From Lachnospiraceae bacterium (GTDB taxonomy: Bacteria > Bacillota > Clostridia > Lachnospirales > Lachnospiraceae): a stretch of 25,913 nucleotides of DNA. This document shows positions 7,677 to 15,069 of this stretch, piece after piece (position 1 is the first letter of the stretch; each line of letters begins with the position of its first letter). The DNA lies in the NCBI GenBank assembly GCA_900753305.1, contig CAADYR010000147.1, positions 1 through 25,913 on the forward strand, in the 5' to 3' direction. A model generated the notes under the pieces. The model was not told the DNA's origin and ran no database searches. It saw only the letters and a list, made by a program, of their open reading frames with translations. The position numbers were made by a program, and so were the translations under genes.

Positions 7677-7705
7677 TTGAAAAAATATGCATATTCTTAT
7701 ACAAT
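7677..7705 (+). promoter_or_regulatory. Promoter of nfnAB with palindromic spacer
   Basis: TTGAAA (7677-7682), 17-bp spacer, TACAAT (7700-7705): each hexamer is one base off consensus. A perfect 12-bp palindrome AATATGCATATT occupies 7684-7695, inside the spacer, a position typical of repressor operators. The nfnA ribosome binding site (AGGAGGAAGG, around 7730) follows after a short leader. No regulator gene is adjacent. Confidence 0.6.
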
Positions 7706-7742
7706 GAGTAAGATATGTGAAAAAAATAACAGGAGGAAGGAT

Positions 7743-8627
7743 ATGTATCAGATATTAGAAGCAAAAGAACTGACCACCAATATTTATCTGATGGTTGTAG
7801 AGGCACCACGTGTAGCACGCAATTGTCAGCCGGGGCAGTTCGTTATTGTAAGAATGGATAAGGATGGGGAGAGAATCCCATTGACTATCTGTGATTATAA
7901 TAGGGAAAAAGGAACCATTACCATTGTATTTCAGACAGTAGGTGCGGAGACTACAAGAATGTCATCACTCAAAGCAGGAGATGCTTTCCATGATTTTGTA
8001 GGTCCACTTGGCTGCCCTTCCGAACTTGTTTCAGAGGAAATAGAAAAGTTAAAGAAAAAGCACATATTATTTGTGGCAGGTGGTGTAGGTACTGCGCCTG
8101 TCTATCCACAGGTAAAGTGGTTACATGAGAATGGAATTGCAGCAGATGTAATAGTCGGTGCCAAGAATCATGATTTACTGATTCTGGAGGATGAGATGAA
8201 GGCTGTAGCCGGCAATCTTTATGTAACAACAGATGATGGATCATATGGCAGAAAAGGAATGGTTACCCAGACAATTCAGGATCTTGTCGCAGAGGGAAAA
8301 CAGTATGATGTATGTATTGCAATCGGACCTATGATCATGATGAAATTTGTCTGTAAACTTACCAAGGAATTGAATATTCCTACAATAGTCAGTCTGAACC
8401 CTATTATGGTAGATGGTACAGGTATGTGTGGTGCCTGTCGTGTCACAGTAGGTGATAAGGTTAAGTTCGCTTGTGTAGATGGACCGGAATTTGATGGACA
8501 TCTGGTTAATTTTGATGAAGCTATGAAACGTCAGCAGATTTATAAAACGGCTGAAGGCAGAGCAATGTTGAAGCTTCAGGAAGGCGATACACATCATGGC
8601 GGATGCGGACATTGTGGAGGAGATAAA
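7743..8627 (+). CDS. nfnA: NfnA/SudB-type FAD and [2Fe-2S] ferredoxin-NADP+ reductase subunit
   Basis: Codons for 295 residues, followed by TAA at 8628-8630. Fold of the ferredoxin-NADP+ reductase / PyrK family: N-terminal FAD-binding barrel with RIPLTICDY (45-53), NAD(P)-binding part with GGVGTAP (113-119), and C-terminal [2Fe-2S] site. The cluster ligands appear to be Asp224 in place of the first Cys, plus Cys229, Cys232 and Cys244 (VDGTGMCGACRV ... FAC), the arrangement reported for Nfn. The protein ends in a His/Cys-rich tail (HHGGCGHCGG, 284-293). With NfnB it would interconvert reduced ferredoxin, NADH and NADPH by flavin-based electron bifurcation; older annotation calls the pair sulfide dehydrogenase. 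Start ATG7743 follows AGGAGG; an upstream in-frame ATG at 7677 overlaps the promoter. Confidence 0.88.
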
Positions 8628-8630
8628 TAA

Positions 8631-10016
8631 ATGGATGTATTAAAGAAAGTACCTGTTCGTGAACAGGAAGCACAAGTCAGAGCGAAAAATTTTGACGAAG
8701 TATGTCTCGGATATAACATGGACGAAGCAAAGTGTGAGGCAGAACGATGCATTAACTGTAAAAATGCACAGTGCATGAAAGGCTGTCCTGTATCTATTAA
8801 TATTCCGGGATTTATCGAACAGGTTAAACTGGGAAATATAGAAGAAGCATATAAGATCATCAGCGAATCATCAGCGCTTCCGGCAGTTTGTGGACGTGTA
8901 TGTCCTCAGGAGAGCCAATGTGAGGGTAAATGTATCAGAGGATTTAAGGGTGAACCTATTTCAATTGGTAAGCTGGAACGTTTTGTTGCTGACTGGGCAA
9001 GAGAAAATGGAATCAAACCGACACCGGCAAAAGAAAAGTTGGGCAAGAAAGTAGCAGTTATCGGTTCTGGTCCTGCCGGACTTACATGTGCAGGAGATCT
9101 GGCCAAACTTGGATATGATGTTACTATATTTGAAGCATTGCATGAAGCAGGTGGTGTATTAGTATATGGTATTCCTGAATTCCGACTTCCCAAAGAAGCA
9201 GTAGTAGCCAAGGAAATTGCAAATGTAGAGTCACTTGGTGTTAAAATTGAAAAGAACGTTATTGTTGGCAAGTCTGTTACAATCGATGAATTAATGGATG
9301 AAGAAGGATTTGATGCTGTATTTATCGGTTCAGGTGCCGGACTTCCCAAGTTCATGGGTATTCCGGGTGAAAATGCCAACGGTGTATTCTCAGCAAATGA
9401 ATACTTGACCAGAAGTAATTTGATGAAGGCATTCAATGAGGATTCCAATACACCTATCATGCGTGGTAAGAAAGTAGCAGTTGTAGGTGGTGGTAATGTA
9501 GCAATGGATGCTGCCAGAACTGCATTGAGACTTGGTGCAGAAGTACATATTGTGTACAGAAGAAGTGAAGAAGAGCTTCCTGCCAGAGTAGAAGAAGTGC
9601 ATCATGCAAAAGAAGAGGGCATTATATTTGATCTTTTGACTAACCCTGTTGAGATTCTTGAAGATGAGAACAATTGGGTAAAGGGTATGAGATGCGTTAA
9701 AATGGAACTTGGTGAACCGGATGCATCAGGCAGAAGAAGACCGGTAGAGGTTCCTGGCAGTGAGTTTGATATGGAACTTGATACCGTTATCATGTCATTG
9801 GGTACATCACCTAATCCTTTGATCTCATCTACGACTAAGGGATTGGAAACAAATAAATGGAAATGTATCGTTGCTGATGAAGAACACGGTAAGACAACAA
9901 AGGAAGGCGTATTTGCAGGTGGTGATGCTGTAACAGGTGCTGCAACTGTTATCCTGGCAATGGGAGCAGGCAAAGCAGCAGCTAAAGGTATTCACGAATA
10001 TCTTTCCAATAAATAA
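8631..10016 (+). CDS. nfnB: NfnB/GltA-type FeS flavoprotein (NADPH-dependent)
   Basis: 461 residues, starting right after the nfnA stop with its ribosome binding site (GGAGGAG, ~8616) inside nfnA, so translation is coupled. The N-terminal domain has two [4Fe-4S]-type cysteine groups: Cys35/40/43/48/52 (CINCKNAQCMKGCP) and Cys87/91/97/101 (CGRVCPQESQC). It is followed by an FAD-binding GSGPAG (145-150) and an NADPH-binding GGGNVAMDAAR (~286-296) with a basic YRRS patch that favours NADPH. This is the small subunit-type fold of glutamate synthase (homotetrameric GltA). Adjacency to an NfnA partner favours the NADH-dependent ferredoxin:NADP+ oxidoreductase role over glutamate synthesis; no large glutamate synthase subunit is nearby. 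Confidence 0.9.
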   Translation: MDVLKKVPVREQEAQVRAKNFDEVCLGYNMDEAKCEAERCINCKNAQCMKGCPVSINIPGFIEQVKLGNIEEAYKIISESSALPAVCGRVCPQESQCEGKCIRGFKGEPISIGKLERFVADWARENGIKPTPAKEKLGKKVAVIGSGPAGLTCAGDLAKLGYDVTIFEALHEAGGVLVYGIPEFRLPKEAVVAKEIANVESLGVKIEKNVIVGKSVTIDELMDEEGFDAVFIGSGAGLPKFMGIPGENANGVFSANEYLTRSNLMKAFNEDSNTPIMRGKKVAVVGGGNVAMDAARTALRLGAEVHIVYRRSEEELPARVEEVHHAKEEGIIFDLLTNPVEILEDENNWVKGMRCVKMELGEPDASGRRRPVEVPGSEFDMELDTVIMSLGTSPNPLISSTTKGLETNKWKCIVADEEHGKTTKEGVFAGGDAVTGAATVILAMGAGKAAAKGIHEYLSNK

Positions 10017-10048
10017 AATAATAATAGCTGACGGAGGTTAAGACAGAC

Positions 10049-10726
10049 ATGCCATGGTGTCCAAAATGTAAATGCGAATATAAGGATGGAATAACAGAAT
10101 GTGCTGATTGCAAAATTCCTTTGGTAGATGAACTACCGGAAGAAGAGGCTGAAGCGGTACAGAATATTCCTGCGTATGAAGTAACTTCAGAGGATGCCAC
10201 GGCTGCTTCAGAAGATGCGGATCAGCATACGTCAGCAGGGGTCTATCAGGACAAGAAGGCAAAGGCAGAAGACTTTAAAAGCTCTGCCTATACCCTTCTT
10301 ATTGTAGGTGTTTTGGGAATTATCGTTTTAATTCTGATGGAGTGTAAAGTACTGCCCATACAGCTTGTAGCTCCGGGAAAATACATTACTTATGGAGTAA
10401 TGGGAACGATGTTCACTATATTTATTATAATGGGCATATCATCATTTCGTTCTTCTAAAAAATATGCAGGAGAGGCGAAAGCAGAAGATGACCTGACGAA
10501 TCAGATCAAGGAATGGGCAACACAGAATCTTACACAGGATTATGTAAAGAAAAATGTTGTAAATGATGAAAGTGGAGTGGCTGTTGAAGAAATTCCACAG
10601 GAAATGCAATATTTTTATTATTATGCAGTGATAAAGAATGCTGTCACGGAGCAGTTTGGAGAATTGGAAGCAACTTATCTGGATGCTTTGTGTGAAGAAA
10701 TATATGGTATGATATTTGATAAATGA
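10049..10726 (+). CDS. Zinc-ribbon membrane protein, unknown function
   Basis: 225 residues with good GGAGG (10033-10037) before ATG10049. N-terminal zinc ribbon WCPKC (3-7) and CADC (18-21), the layout often seen in front of DUF2007-type domains, then an acidic linker, two membrane segments (~78-95 and ~109-131) and a hydrophilic C-terminal ~90 residues predicted cytoplasmic, rich in Y and E, with a YFYYYAVIKNAV core. I do not recognise the C-terminal part. It follows nfnB by 32 bases and precedes rlmH by 27, so it is probably in one transcript with both. It resembles the 6184 gene only in being an N-terminal zinc ribbon with membrane anchor. Confidence 0.82.
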   Translation: MPWCPKCKCEYKDGITECADCKIPLVDELPEEEAEAVQNIPAYEVTSEDATAASEDADQHTSAGVYQDKKAKAEDFKSSAYTLLIVGVLGIIVLILMECKVLPIQLVAPGKYITYGVMGTMFTIFIIMGISSFRSSKKYAGEAKAEDDLTNQIKEWATQNLTQDYVKKNVVNDESGVAVEEIPQEMQYFYYYAVIKNAVTEQFGELEATYLDALCEEIYGMIFDK

Positions 10727-10744
10727 TCAAAGTACGAAAGGTGT

Positions 10745-10756
10745 GGAGATACAATT
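10745..10756 (+). promoter_or_regulatory. Ribosome binding site and AUU start of rlmH
   Basis: GGAG (10745-10748) is five bases from ATT at 10754-10756. In the reading frame between the upstream stop (TGA 10724-10726) and the conserved protein body there is no ATG or TTG; only ATT, a second ATT (10760), CTG (10766) and GTG (10769), the last two being too far (17 and 20 bases) from the Shine-Dalgarno. Confidence 0.75.
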
Positions 10757-11233
10757 AATATTACACTGGTGACCGTAGGCAAGGTAAAAGAAAAATATTT
10801 CAGAGATGCAATTGCAGAATATGCGAAGAGATTATCCAGATACTGTAAATTGGAGATAATCGAGGTAGCTGATGAGAAAACACCGGATAAGGCTTCTGAA
10901 ACGGAAGAAGAACAGATCAAACAAAAAGAAGCTGACAGAATCCTGAAAAATATACGGGAAGATTCCTATTGTATTGCGTTAGTCATTGAAGGAAAGAAAA
11001 TGGATTCTGTTTCGTTGGCGAGAAATATTGAGCGCCTTGGCTTAAACGGGAAAAGCAATATTGTATTTGTAATAGGCGGTTCTTTGGGGCTGCATCAGAG
11101 TGTACTGAAAAGGGCAGATGAAAAATTGAGTTTTTCAGATATGACATTTCCACATCAGCTTATGAGAGTAATTCTACTGGAACAGATTTATCGTAGTTAC
11201 CGCATCATAAACAAGGAACCATATCATAAATAA
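10754..11233 (+). CDS. rlmH: 23S rRNA pseudouridine-1915 N3-methyltransferase RlmH
   Basis: SPOUT (alpha/beta knot) methyltransferase that uses SAM to methylate pseudouridine 1915 in helix 69 of 23S rRNA on the 70S ribosome. From the ATT codon it is 159 residues, the same length as B. subtilis RlmH as I recall it, with the N-terminal strand NITLVTVGKVKEKY preserved. Key family stretches: IALVIEGK, the knot region FVIGGSLGL, KLSFSDMTFPHQLMRVILLEQIYR and the C-terminal EPYHK. A GTG start at 10769 would delete five residues of the first beta strand and leave 154 residues. Likely cotranscribed with nfnAB and closed by the terminator at 11279. Confidence 0.93.
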   Translation: MNITLVTVGKVKEKYFRDAIAEYAKRLSRYCKLEIIEVADEKTPDKASETEEEQIKQKEADRILKNIREDSYCIALVIEGKKMDSVSLARNIERLGLNGKSNIVFVIGGSLGLHQSVLKRADEKLSFSDMTFPHQLMRVILLEQIYRSYRIINKEPYHK

Positions 11234-11278
11234 AATAGATGATAATTGGAATGATTTATAGTTAATTGGCATAGTATG

Positions 11279-11308
11279 AAGTGTGGAGTGATCCACACTT
11301 TATTTTTT
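11279..11308 (+). terminator. Intrinsic terminator after rlmH
   Basis: A perfect 9-bp stem AAGTGTGGA (11279-11287) / TCCACACTT (11292-11300), GTGA loop, then TATTTTTTAA. It is 45 bases past the rlmH stop. It ends the nfnAB-rlmH transcript; I see no convincing promoter between it and yqfC. Confidence 0.9.
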
Positions 11309-11327
11309 AACACCGTGGTGGTGGCAT

Positions 11328-11609
11328 ATGTGGAAACAGGAAATCATGGATACTAAGGAACGTTTTGCGGATGCTTTTATGTTGCCTAAAGACCTGATCA
11401 TGAATGCAACGTTGCTTCATATGGTAGGAGGCAGTGATATCTATTTGGAAAATTTCAGAGGAATTCTGTCTTATACAAATCATGAGATCATTATAAAAGG
11501 ATATGATTGTAAATTAAGTATATGTGGAGATTGTCTGACAATAGTATATTATTCTAATGAAGATATGAAAATATCAGGACAGATTTATGAAGTAAAAGTT
11601 TCGAGGTGA
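11328..11609 (+). CDS. yqfC: YabP/YqfC-family sporulation protein
   Basis: 93 residues. Small beta-rich protein of the YabP/YqfC family: FMLPKDLIMNATLLHMVGGSD, then ENFRGILSYTNHEIIIKG, matching the family pattern (conserved 'ENHRGI-Y' loop). Identity is reinforced by context, since yqfD follows with a four-base type overlap (stop TGA 11607-11609 inside the yqfD Shine-Dalgarno), as in B. subtilis yqfC-yqfD-phoH. Known from studies of B. subtilis as a sigma-E-controlled, mother-cell gene; exact role unknown. Start could be ATG11328 (preceded by GGTGGTGG) or ATG11346 (preceded by AGGA); the two differ by six residues. Confidence 0.85.
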   Translation: MWKQEIMDTKERFADAFMLPKDLIMNATLLHMVGGSDIYLENFRGILSYTNHEIIIKGYDCKLSICGDCLTIVYYSNEDMKISGQIYEVKVSR

Positions 11610-11617
11610 TTACCTTG
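11603..11617 (+). promoter_or_regulatory. Shine-Dalgarno and UUG start of yqfD
   Basis: GAGGTGAT (11603-11610) is a near-perfect anti-16S match and is four bases from TTG 11615-11617. The in-frame GTG at 11606 is part of this same site, so it cannot be the start. TTG gives an N-terminus MQNKW, matching the MKNKW-type start of YqfD homologues (from memory). Confidence 0.8.
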
Positions 11618-12829
11618 CAAAATAAGTGGATGCATTATGTGAACGGATATATAGAAGTCAGTCTGCATGGAGATTATGTGGAGAGACTGTTCAATATGTG
11701 CCGTTCTCACGAAATTGCACTATGGGATATCAAAAGGAATGATACATCATATTGTTGTCGTGTGGCAGGGAAAGATTTTACGAAAATGCATCCGTTGATG
11801 CAAAAGACTGGGACAAAAGTGAAAGTACTGAATAAGTGTGGCTTACCTTTTTATATTCCTTTTCTAAAAAAAAGGATTCTTTTTTTTATAGGAGTAATTG
11901 GCTGCCTGATCATGTTGAATGTAACTACAGACTATATATGGGCAATAGAATATGTGGGAAATGTACAGATCAGTGATGATGAGCTGACAGATTTTTTGAT
12001 GAAAGAGGGAATCCACTATGGAATGGCAAAAAAAAGTCTGGATTGTGATTCGGAGGAAAAGCAACTCAGAACGGCATTTCCGGTGGTAACATGGACTTCT
12101 ATTTACTATGAAGGAACGAAATTATATATAGAAGTTAAAGAAAATGACAGACATACGGAAGAGAAAAAGGAGTCACAGGGGATGGATATATTGTCCGGAG
12201 AAAACGGTACGATTGTATCTATAATAACCAGAAATGGAGTTCCTAAGGTAAAGGCAGGCGATACTGTCGAAAAAGGACAAATATTAGTATCGGGACAGGT
12301 GCCGATTTATGATGAATCGCAAAGTATAGTGGATTATCAGATATATGAGGCGGATGCAGATGTCATGATATCCACAATGTGTAATTATAAAAAGAAAATC
12401 AGTGAAATGTATCCGGTTATTATTTATAAAAAGCAAAAAGTATTAAAAGGAGTCTATGTAGATACCCCATGGTTTTATTTGAAAAGTCCAATTTTAATCC
12501 AAAAGGAGCATACATATGAGACAATCAGGGAAAAAACGCAGATTTGCCTGCTGGATAATCTATATTTACCGATTTATTATGGAACAATATTAAAAAAAGA
12601 GTATGCAATACAGTATTGTAATTATTCAACAGAGGAAATGCAGAGCATTTTATTAAATCAGTTTGAGAAATTTATTTTATGTTTACAAGAAAAAGGGGTA
12701 CAAATTATTGAAAAAGATGTTAAAATGGTAAAGAATAGGAAAGGCATGGAAATAAATGCTGATCTTTTTGTGATAAAGCCTACGGGAGAGAAAACTGTGT
12801 TGCAGCAGGAAAACAGGCAGGAGGAATAG
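11615..12829 (+). CDS. yqfD: Sporulation protein YqfD
   Basis: 404 residues from a TTG start. Cytoplasmic N-terminal part (1-85) with the motif YIEVSLHGDYVERLFN; one membrane segment (~86-107); then an extracytoplasmic region beginning IEYVGNVQISDDEL, a POTRA-like pattern, and the family hallmark GTIVSIITRNGVPKVKAGDTVEKGQILVSG (residues split here across ~200-230). Known as a sigma-E-dependent, membrane protein in the mother cell during sporulation; related in plan to SpoIVFA/FtsQ-like scaffolds but of unknown activity. Translationally coupled to yqfC and four bases from phoH, so one operon. The C-terminal ~40 residues are charged. Confidence 0.92.
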   Translation: MQNKWMHYVNGYIEVSLHGDYVERLFNMCRSHEIALWDIKRNDTSYCCRVAGKDFTKMHPLMQKTGTKVKVLNKCGLPFYIPFLKKRILFFIGVIGCLIMLNVTTDYIWAIEYVGNVQISDDELTDFLMKEGIHYGMAKKSLDCDSEEKQLRTAFPVVTWTSIYYEGTKLYIEVKENDRHTEEKKESQGMDILSGENGTIVSIITRNGVPKVKAGDTVEKGQILVSGQVPIYDESQSIVDYQIYEADADVMISTMCNYKKKISEMYPVIIYKKQKVLKGVYVDTPWFYLKSPILIQKEHTYETIREKTQICLLDNLYLPIYYGTILKKEYAIQYCNYSTEEMQSILLNQFEKFILCLQEKGVQIIEKDVKMVKNRKGMEINADLFVIKPTGEKTVLQQENRQEE

Positions 12830-12833
12830 AACT

Positions 12834-13856
12834 GTGGGAGATTTTCATATTGGAATACAAATACCGACAGAACATATGCAGAATATTTTTGGTAATTACG
12901 ACTCCTATATCAGACAGATAGAAGATGATCTGCAGGTCATGATCACAGACAGAAACGGAGAAGTTCGGGTTACCGGTGAAGAAGCAGATGTTAAGAAGGC
13001 AGTGAAGTTAATAAATGAATTAGTGGAGTTATCCAAAAGAGGTAATCAGATTCAGGAACAGAATGTATCTTACGCTTTGGAGATGTCAAAAGAAGGTGAT
13101 GAAGAATCCTTATTGGAGATAGATGCAGATTGCATATGCCATACGATTACAGGAAAACCGATAAAACCAAAGACACTGGGACAGAAAAAATATATAGATG
13201 CAATTCGAAGCAAAATGATAGTATTTGGTCTGGGACCAGCAGGCACCGGCAAGACGTACCTGGCAATGGCAATGGCGATCACAGCATTTAAGAACCATGA
13301 GGTAGAGCGGATCATATTGACAAGACCTGCAATAGAGGCAGGGGAGAAGCTGGGATTTCTGCCAGGAGACCTGCAAAGCAAGGTAGACCCGTATTTAAGG
13401 CCTTTATATGATGCATTATATCAGATCATGGGTGCTGACAGTTTCCAGAAGAATATGGAGAAGGGGCTGATCGAAGTGGCTCCTTTAGCTTATATGCGAG
13501 GAAGAACACTGGATAATGCATATATTATTCTGGATGAAGCACAGAATACGACGCCTGCACAGATGAAGATGTTTCTTACCAGAATAGGCTTTGGCTCAAA
13601 GGTTATCGTGACAGGTGATGCTTCACAGAAAGATTTGGCAGTGGGAACACAGTCCGGGTTAGATGTTGCAGAAAAGGTATTGGGGAAGATCAGCGATATA
13701 GCATTTATAAGAATGACCAGTAGAGATGTAGTCAGACATCCACTGGTTCAGAAAATCGTTAAAGCATATGAAGCATATGAAAGCAGTGAAATGAAACGGC
13801 AGAATCGGAATATGGAAAACCGCAGGGGCAGTTTCCATGCGAGAAAACCAAAGTAG
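12834..13856 (+). CDS. phoH: PhoH-family ATPase (PhoH-like)
   Basis: 340 residues from GTG12834, preceded by AGGAGGAAT. An N-terminal KH-like domain (~1-65) is followed by the P-loop ATPase domain with Walker A GPAGTGKT (134-141), Walker B YIILDEAQN (~229-237), and the family stretch RPAIEAGEKLGFLPGDLQSKVDPYLRPLYD. PhoH proteins are thought to act in RNA metabolism; the gene typically precedes ybeY and era. Here it lies in the yqfCD-phoH-yqfF-ybeY order seen in Bacillus. The basic tail (after ~320) is rich in R and N and may bind nucleic acid (inference). Confidence 0.96.
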   Translation: MGDFHIGIQIPTEHMQNIFGNYDSYIRQIEDDLQVMITDRNGEVRVTGEEADVKKAVKLINELVELSKRGNQIQEQNVSYALEMSKEGDEESLLEIDADCICHTITGKPIKPKTLGQKKYIDAIRSKMIVFGLGPAGTGKTYLAMAMAITAFKNHEVERIILTRPAIEAGEKLGFLPGDLQSKVDPYLRPLYDALYQIMGADSFQKNMEKGLIEVAPLAYMRGRTLDNAYIILDEAQNTTPAQMKMFLTRIGFGSKVIVTGDASQKDLAVGTQSGLDVAEKVLGKISDIAFIRMTSRDVVRHPLVQKIVKAYEAYESSEMKRQNRNMENRRGSFHARKPK

Positions 13857-13866
13857 GGGTAGAAAC

Positions 13867-15069
13867 ATGAAAAAAGAAGAAGCAAAGTGGCAGAAAGTAT
13901 TATGGGTCGTGTGTATGCTTCTGTTTTCTGTAGCAGCAACTGCTGTGGCAGCATATTTTTATGGAAATTCACTTCGTAATATCTGTCTGCTGTTAATTGT
14001 TGTAACAGCAGGATATGCAGGGGTTGCTTTTGCATTAGTACAATCTGATATTTGTGGTGTACTGCATTACGATAATGGAGGACATTATGTAAGATTTGTT
14101 CTTACATTTATGATTGGAATAGCTGCAAGCTGTCTGTTGCCGCTGTTACCGGATAGTGGATGGGCTTTTCCTGCCATAGCACTGGCATTGACTCTATTTG
14201 CCAATACAGCAACAGGATTAATGGCGTATGCTGTAATTCTTGGAATCTGTATTTATTTTTCAGACAGCAGTGTGTTGATCTTTCTGATGTATTTTCTGAT
14301 TGGGTGTCTGTACGCTATCTTGTTTGAAAGACTGGATGAGGACTATAAGACAGGAGAACCGATTTGCATTGCGACTATGGTGTATTCTGTGATCATGATT
14401 GCCAGAATTATTTTTCGCAGTTATGGAGCACTGGAAATAGAAATGTTTATGATTCCGGTGATTAACCTGTTCATTACTTTTCTTTTGGTGCTGGCAGTGC
14501 TAAGATTCTACTGTGCAGTAGTGATCGACAGAGAAAAAGGCAGATTTCTGGAGATTAATGATCAGGAATTCCAATTACTTGCCAAATATAAAGATGAGAA
14601 CAGGGATGTATATTATAATGCCATTCATACTGCATATTTTGCGGAAAAAGCAGCAAGACTTTTTCATATGGATGTGGATGTAGCCAAAAATGGAGGATAT
14701 TATCACAAGATTATTGCGGCAGAATGTAAGAAAGAAGATAGGTCATTAGAAGAGATATGCCACAAGTACAAATTTCCGCCTAAGGCAGTCAGGTTATTAC
14801 AGGAATATAATTATAAATCGGAACCGATCATAATGAAAGAAACAGCAGTTGTGTATCTGGCGGATTCTGTGGTATCCTCAATTATGTATCTGCTGGATAA
14901 GGATGATAATAAAGAAGTAGATTTTGCTCAGATAGCAATAGCTGTTATGAAGCGTAAAATTGATAGTGGTATTTTAAATAAAAGTGATATTTCCATATCT
15001 GAATTATGTGGTATGGAAAAAATATTTACAGGAGAGAAACTATATTATGACTTTTTGCGTAGAAAATGA
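13867..15069 (+). CDS. 7TM-HD (PgpH/YqfF)-like protein with degenerate HD site
   Basis: 400 residues from ATG13867 (AGGGGT, six bases upstream). Seven to eight hydrophobic segments (~9-218) are followed by a cytoplasmic domain (~225-390). That domain aligns by eye with the HD domain of YqfF/PgpH cyclic-di-AMP phosphodiesterases, and the gene sits exactly where yqfF lies (phoH-yqfF-ybeY). But metal ligands are missing: the TYHHS motif reads VYYNA (Tyr250, Asn251) and YYHDIGK reads YYHKIIA (Lys281 for Asp). The later LADSV motif (Asp333) survives. The large extracytoplasmic domain of true PgpH is also absent. I infer a catalytically dead relative, perhaps a c-di-AMP or membrane sensor; no enzyme activity should be assigned. 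No c-di-AMP gene is nearby. Confidence 0.78.
   Translation: MKKEEAKWQKVLWVVCMLLFSVAATAVAAYFYGNSLRNICLLLIVVTAGYAGVAFALVQSDICGVLHYDNGGHYVRFVLTFMIGIAASCLLPLLPDSGWAFPAIALALTLFANTATGLMAYAVILGICIYFSDSSVLIFLMYFLIGCLYAILFERLDEDYKTGEPICIATMVYSVIMIARIIFRSYGALEIEMFMIPVINLFITFLLVLAVLRFYCAVVIDREKGRFLEINDQEFQLLAKYKDENRDVYYNAIHTAYFAEKAARLFHMDVDVAKNGGYYHKIIAAECKKEDRSLEEICHKYKFPPKAVRLLQEYNYKSEPIIMKETAVVYLADSVVSSIMYLLDKDDNKEVDFAQIAIAVMKRKIDSGILNKSDISISELCGMEKIFTGEKLYYDFLRRK

Noticed and set aside
8906..9460. 184-codon open frame on the minus strand
   Set aside because: It is antisense to the conserved nfnB coding sequence, lacks a ribosome binding site and has no recognisable domain; a codon-composition shadow.
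11234..11280. Sigma-E-like promoter for yqfC (CATAGTAT near 11270)
   Set aside because: The -10-like octamer matches only partly, no properly spaced -35 was found, and a terminator lies between it and yqfC.
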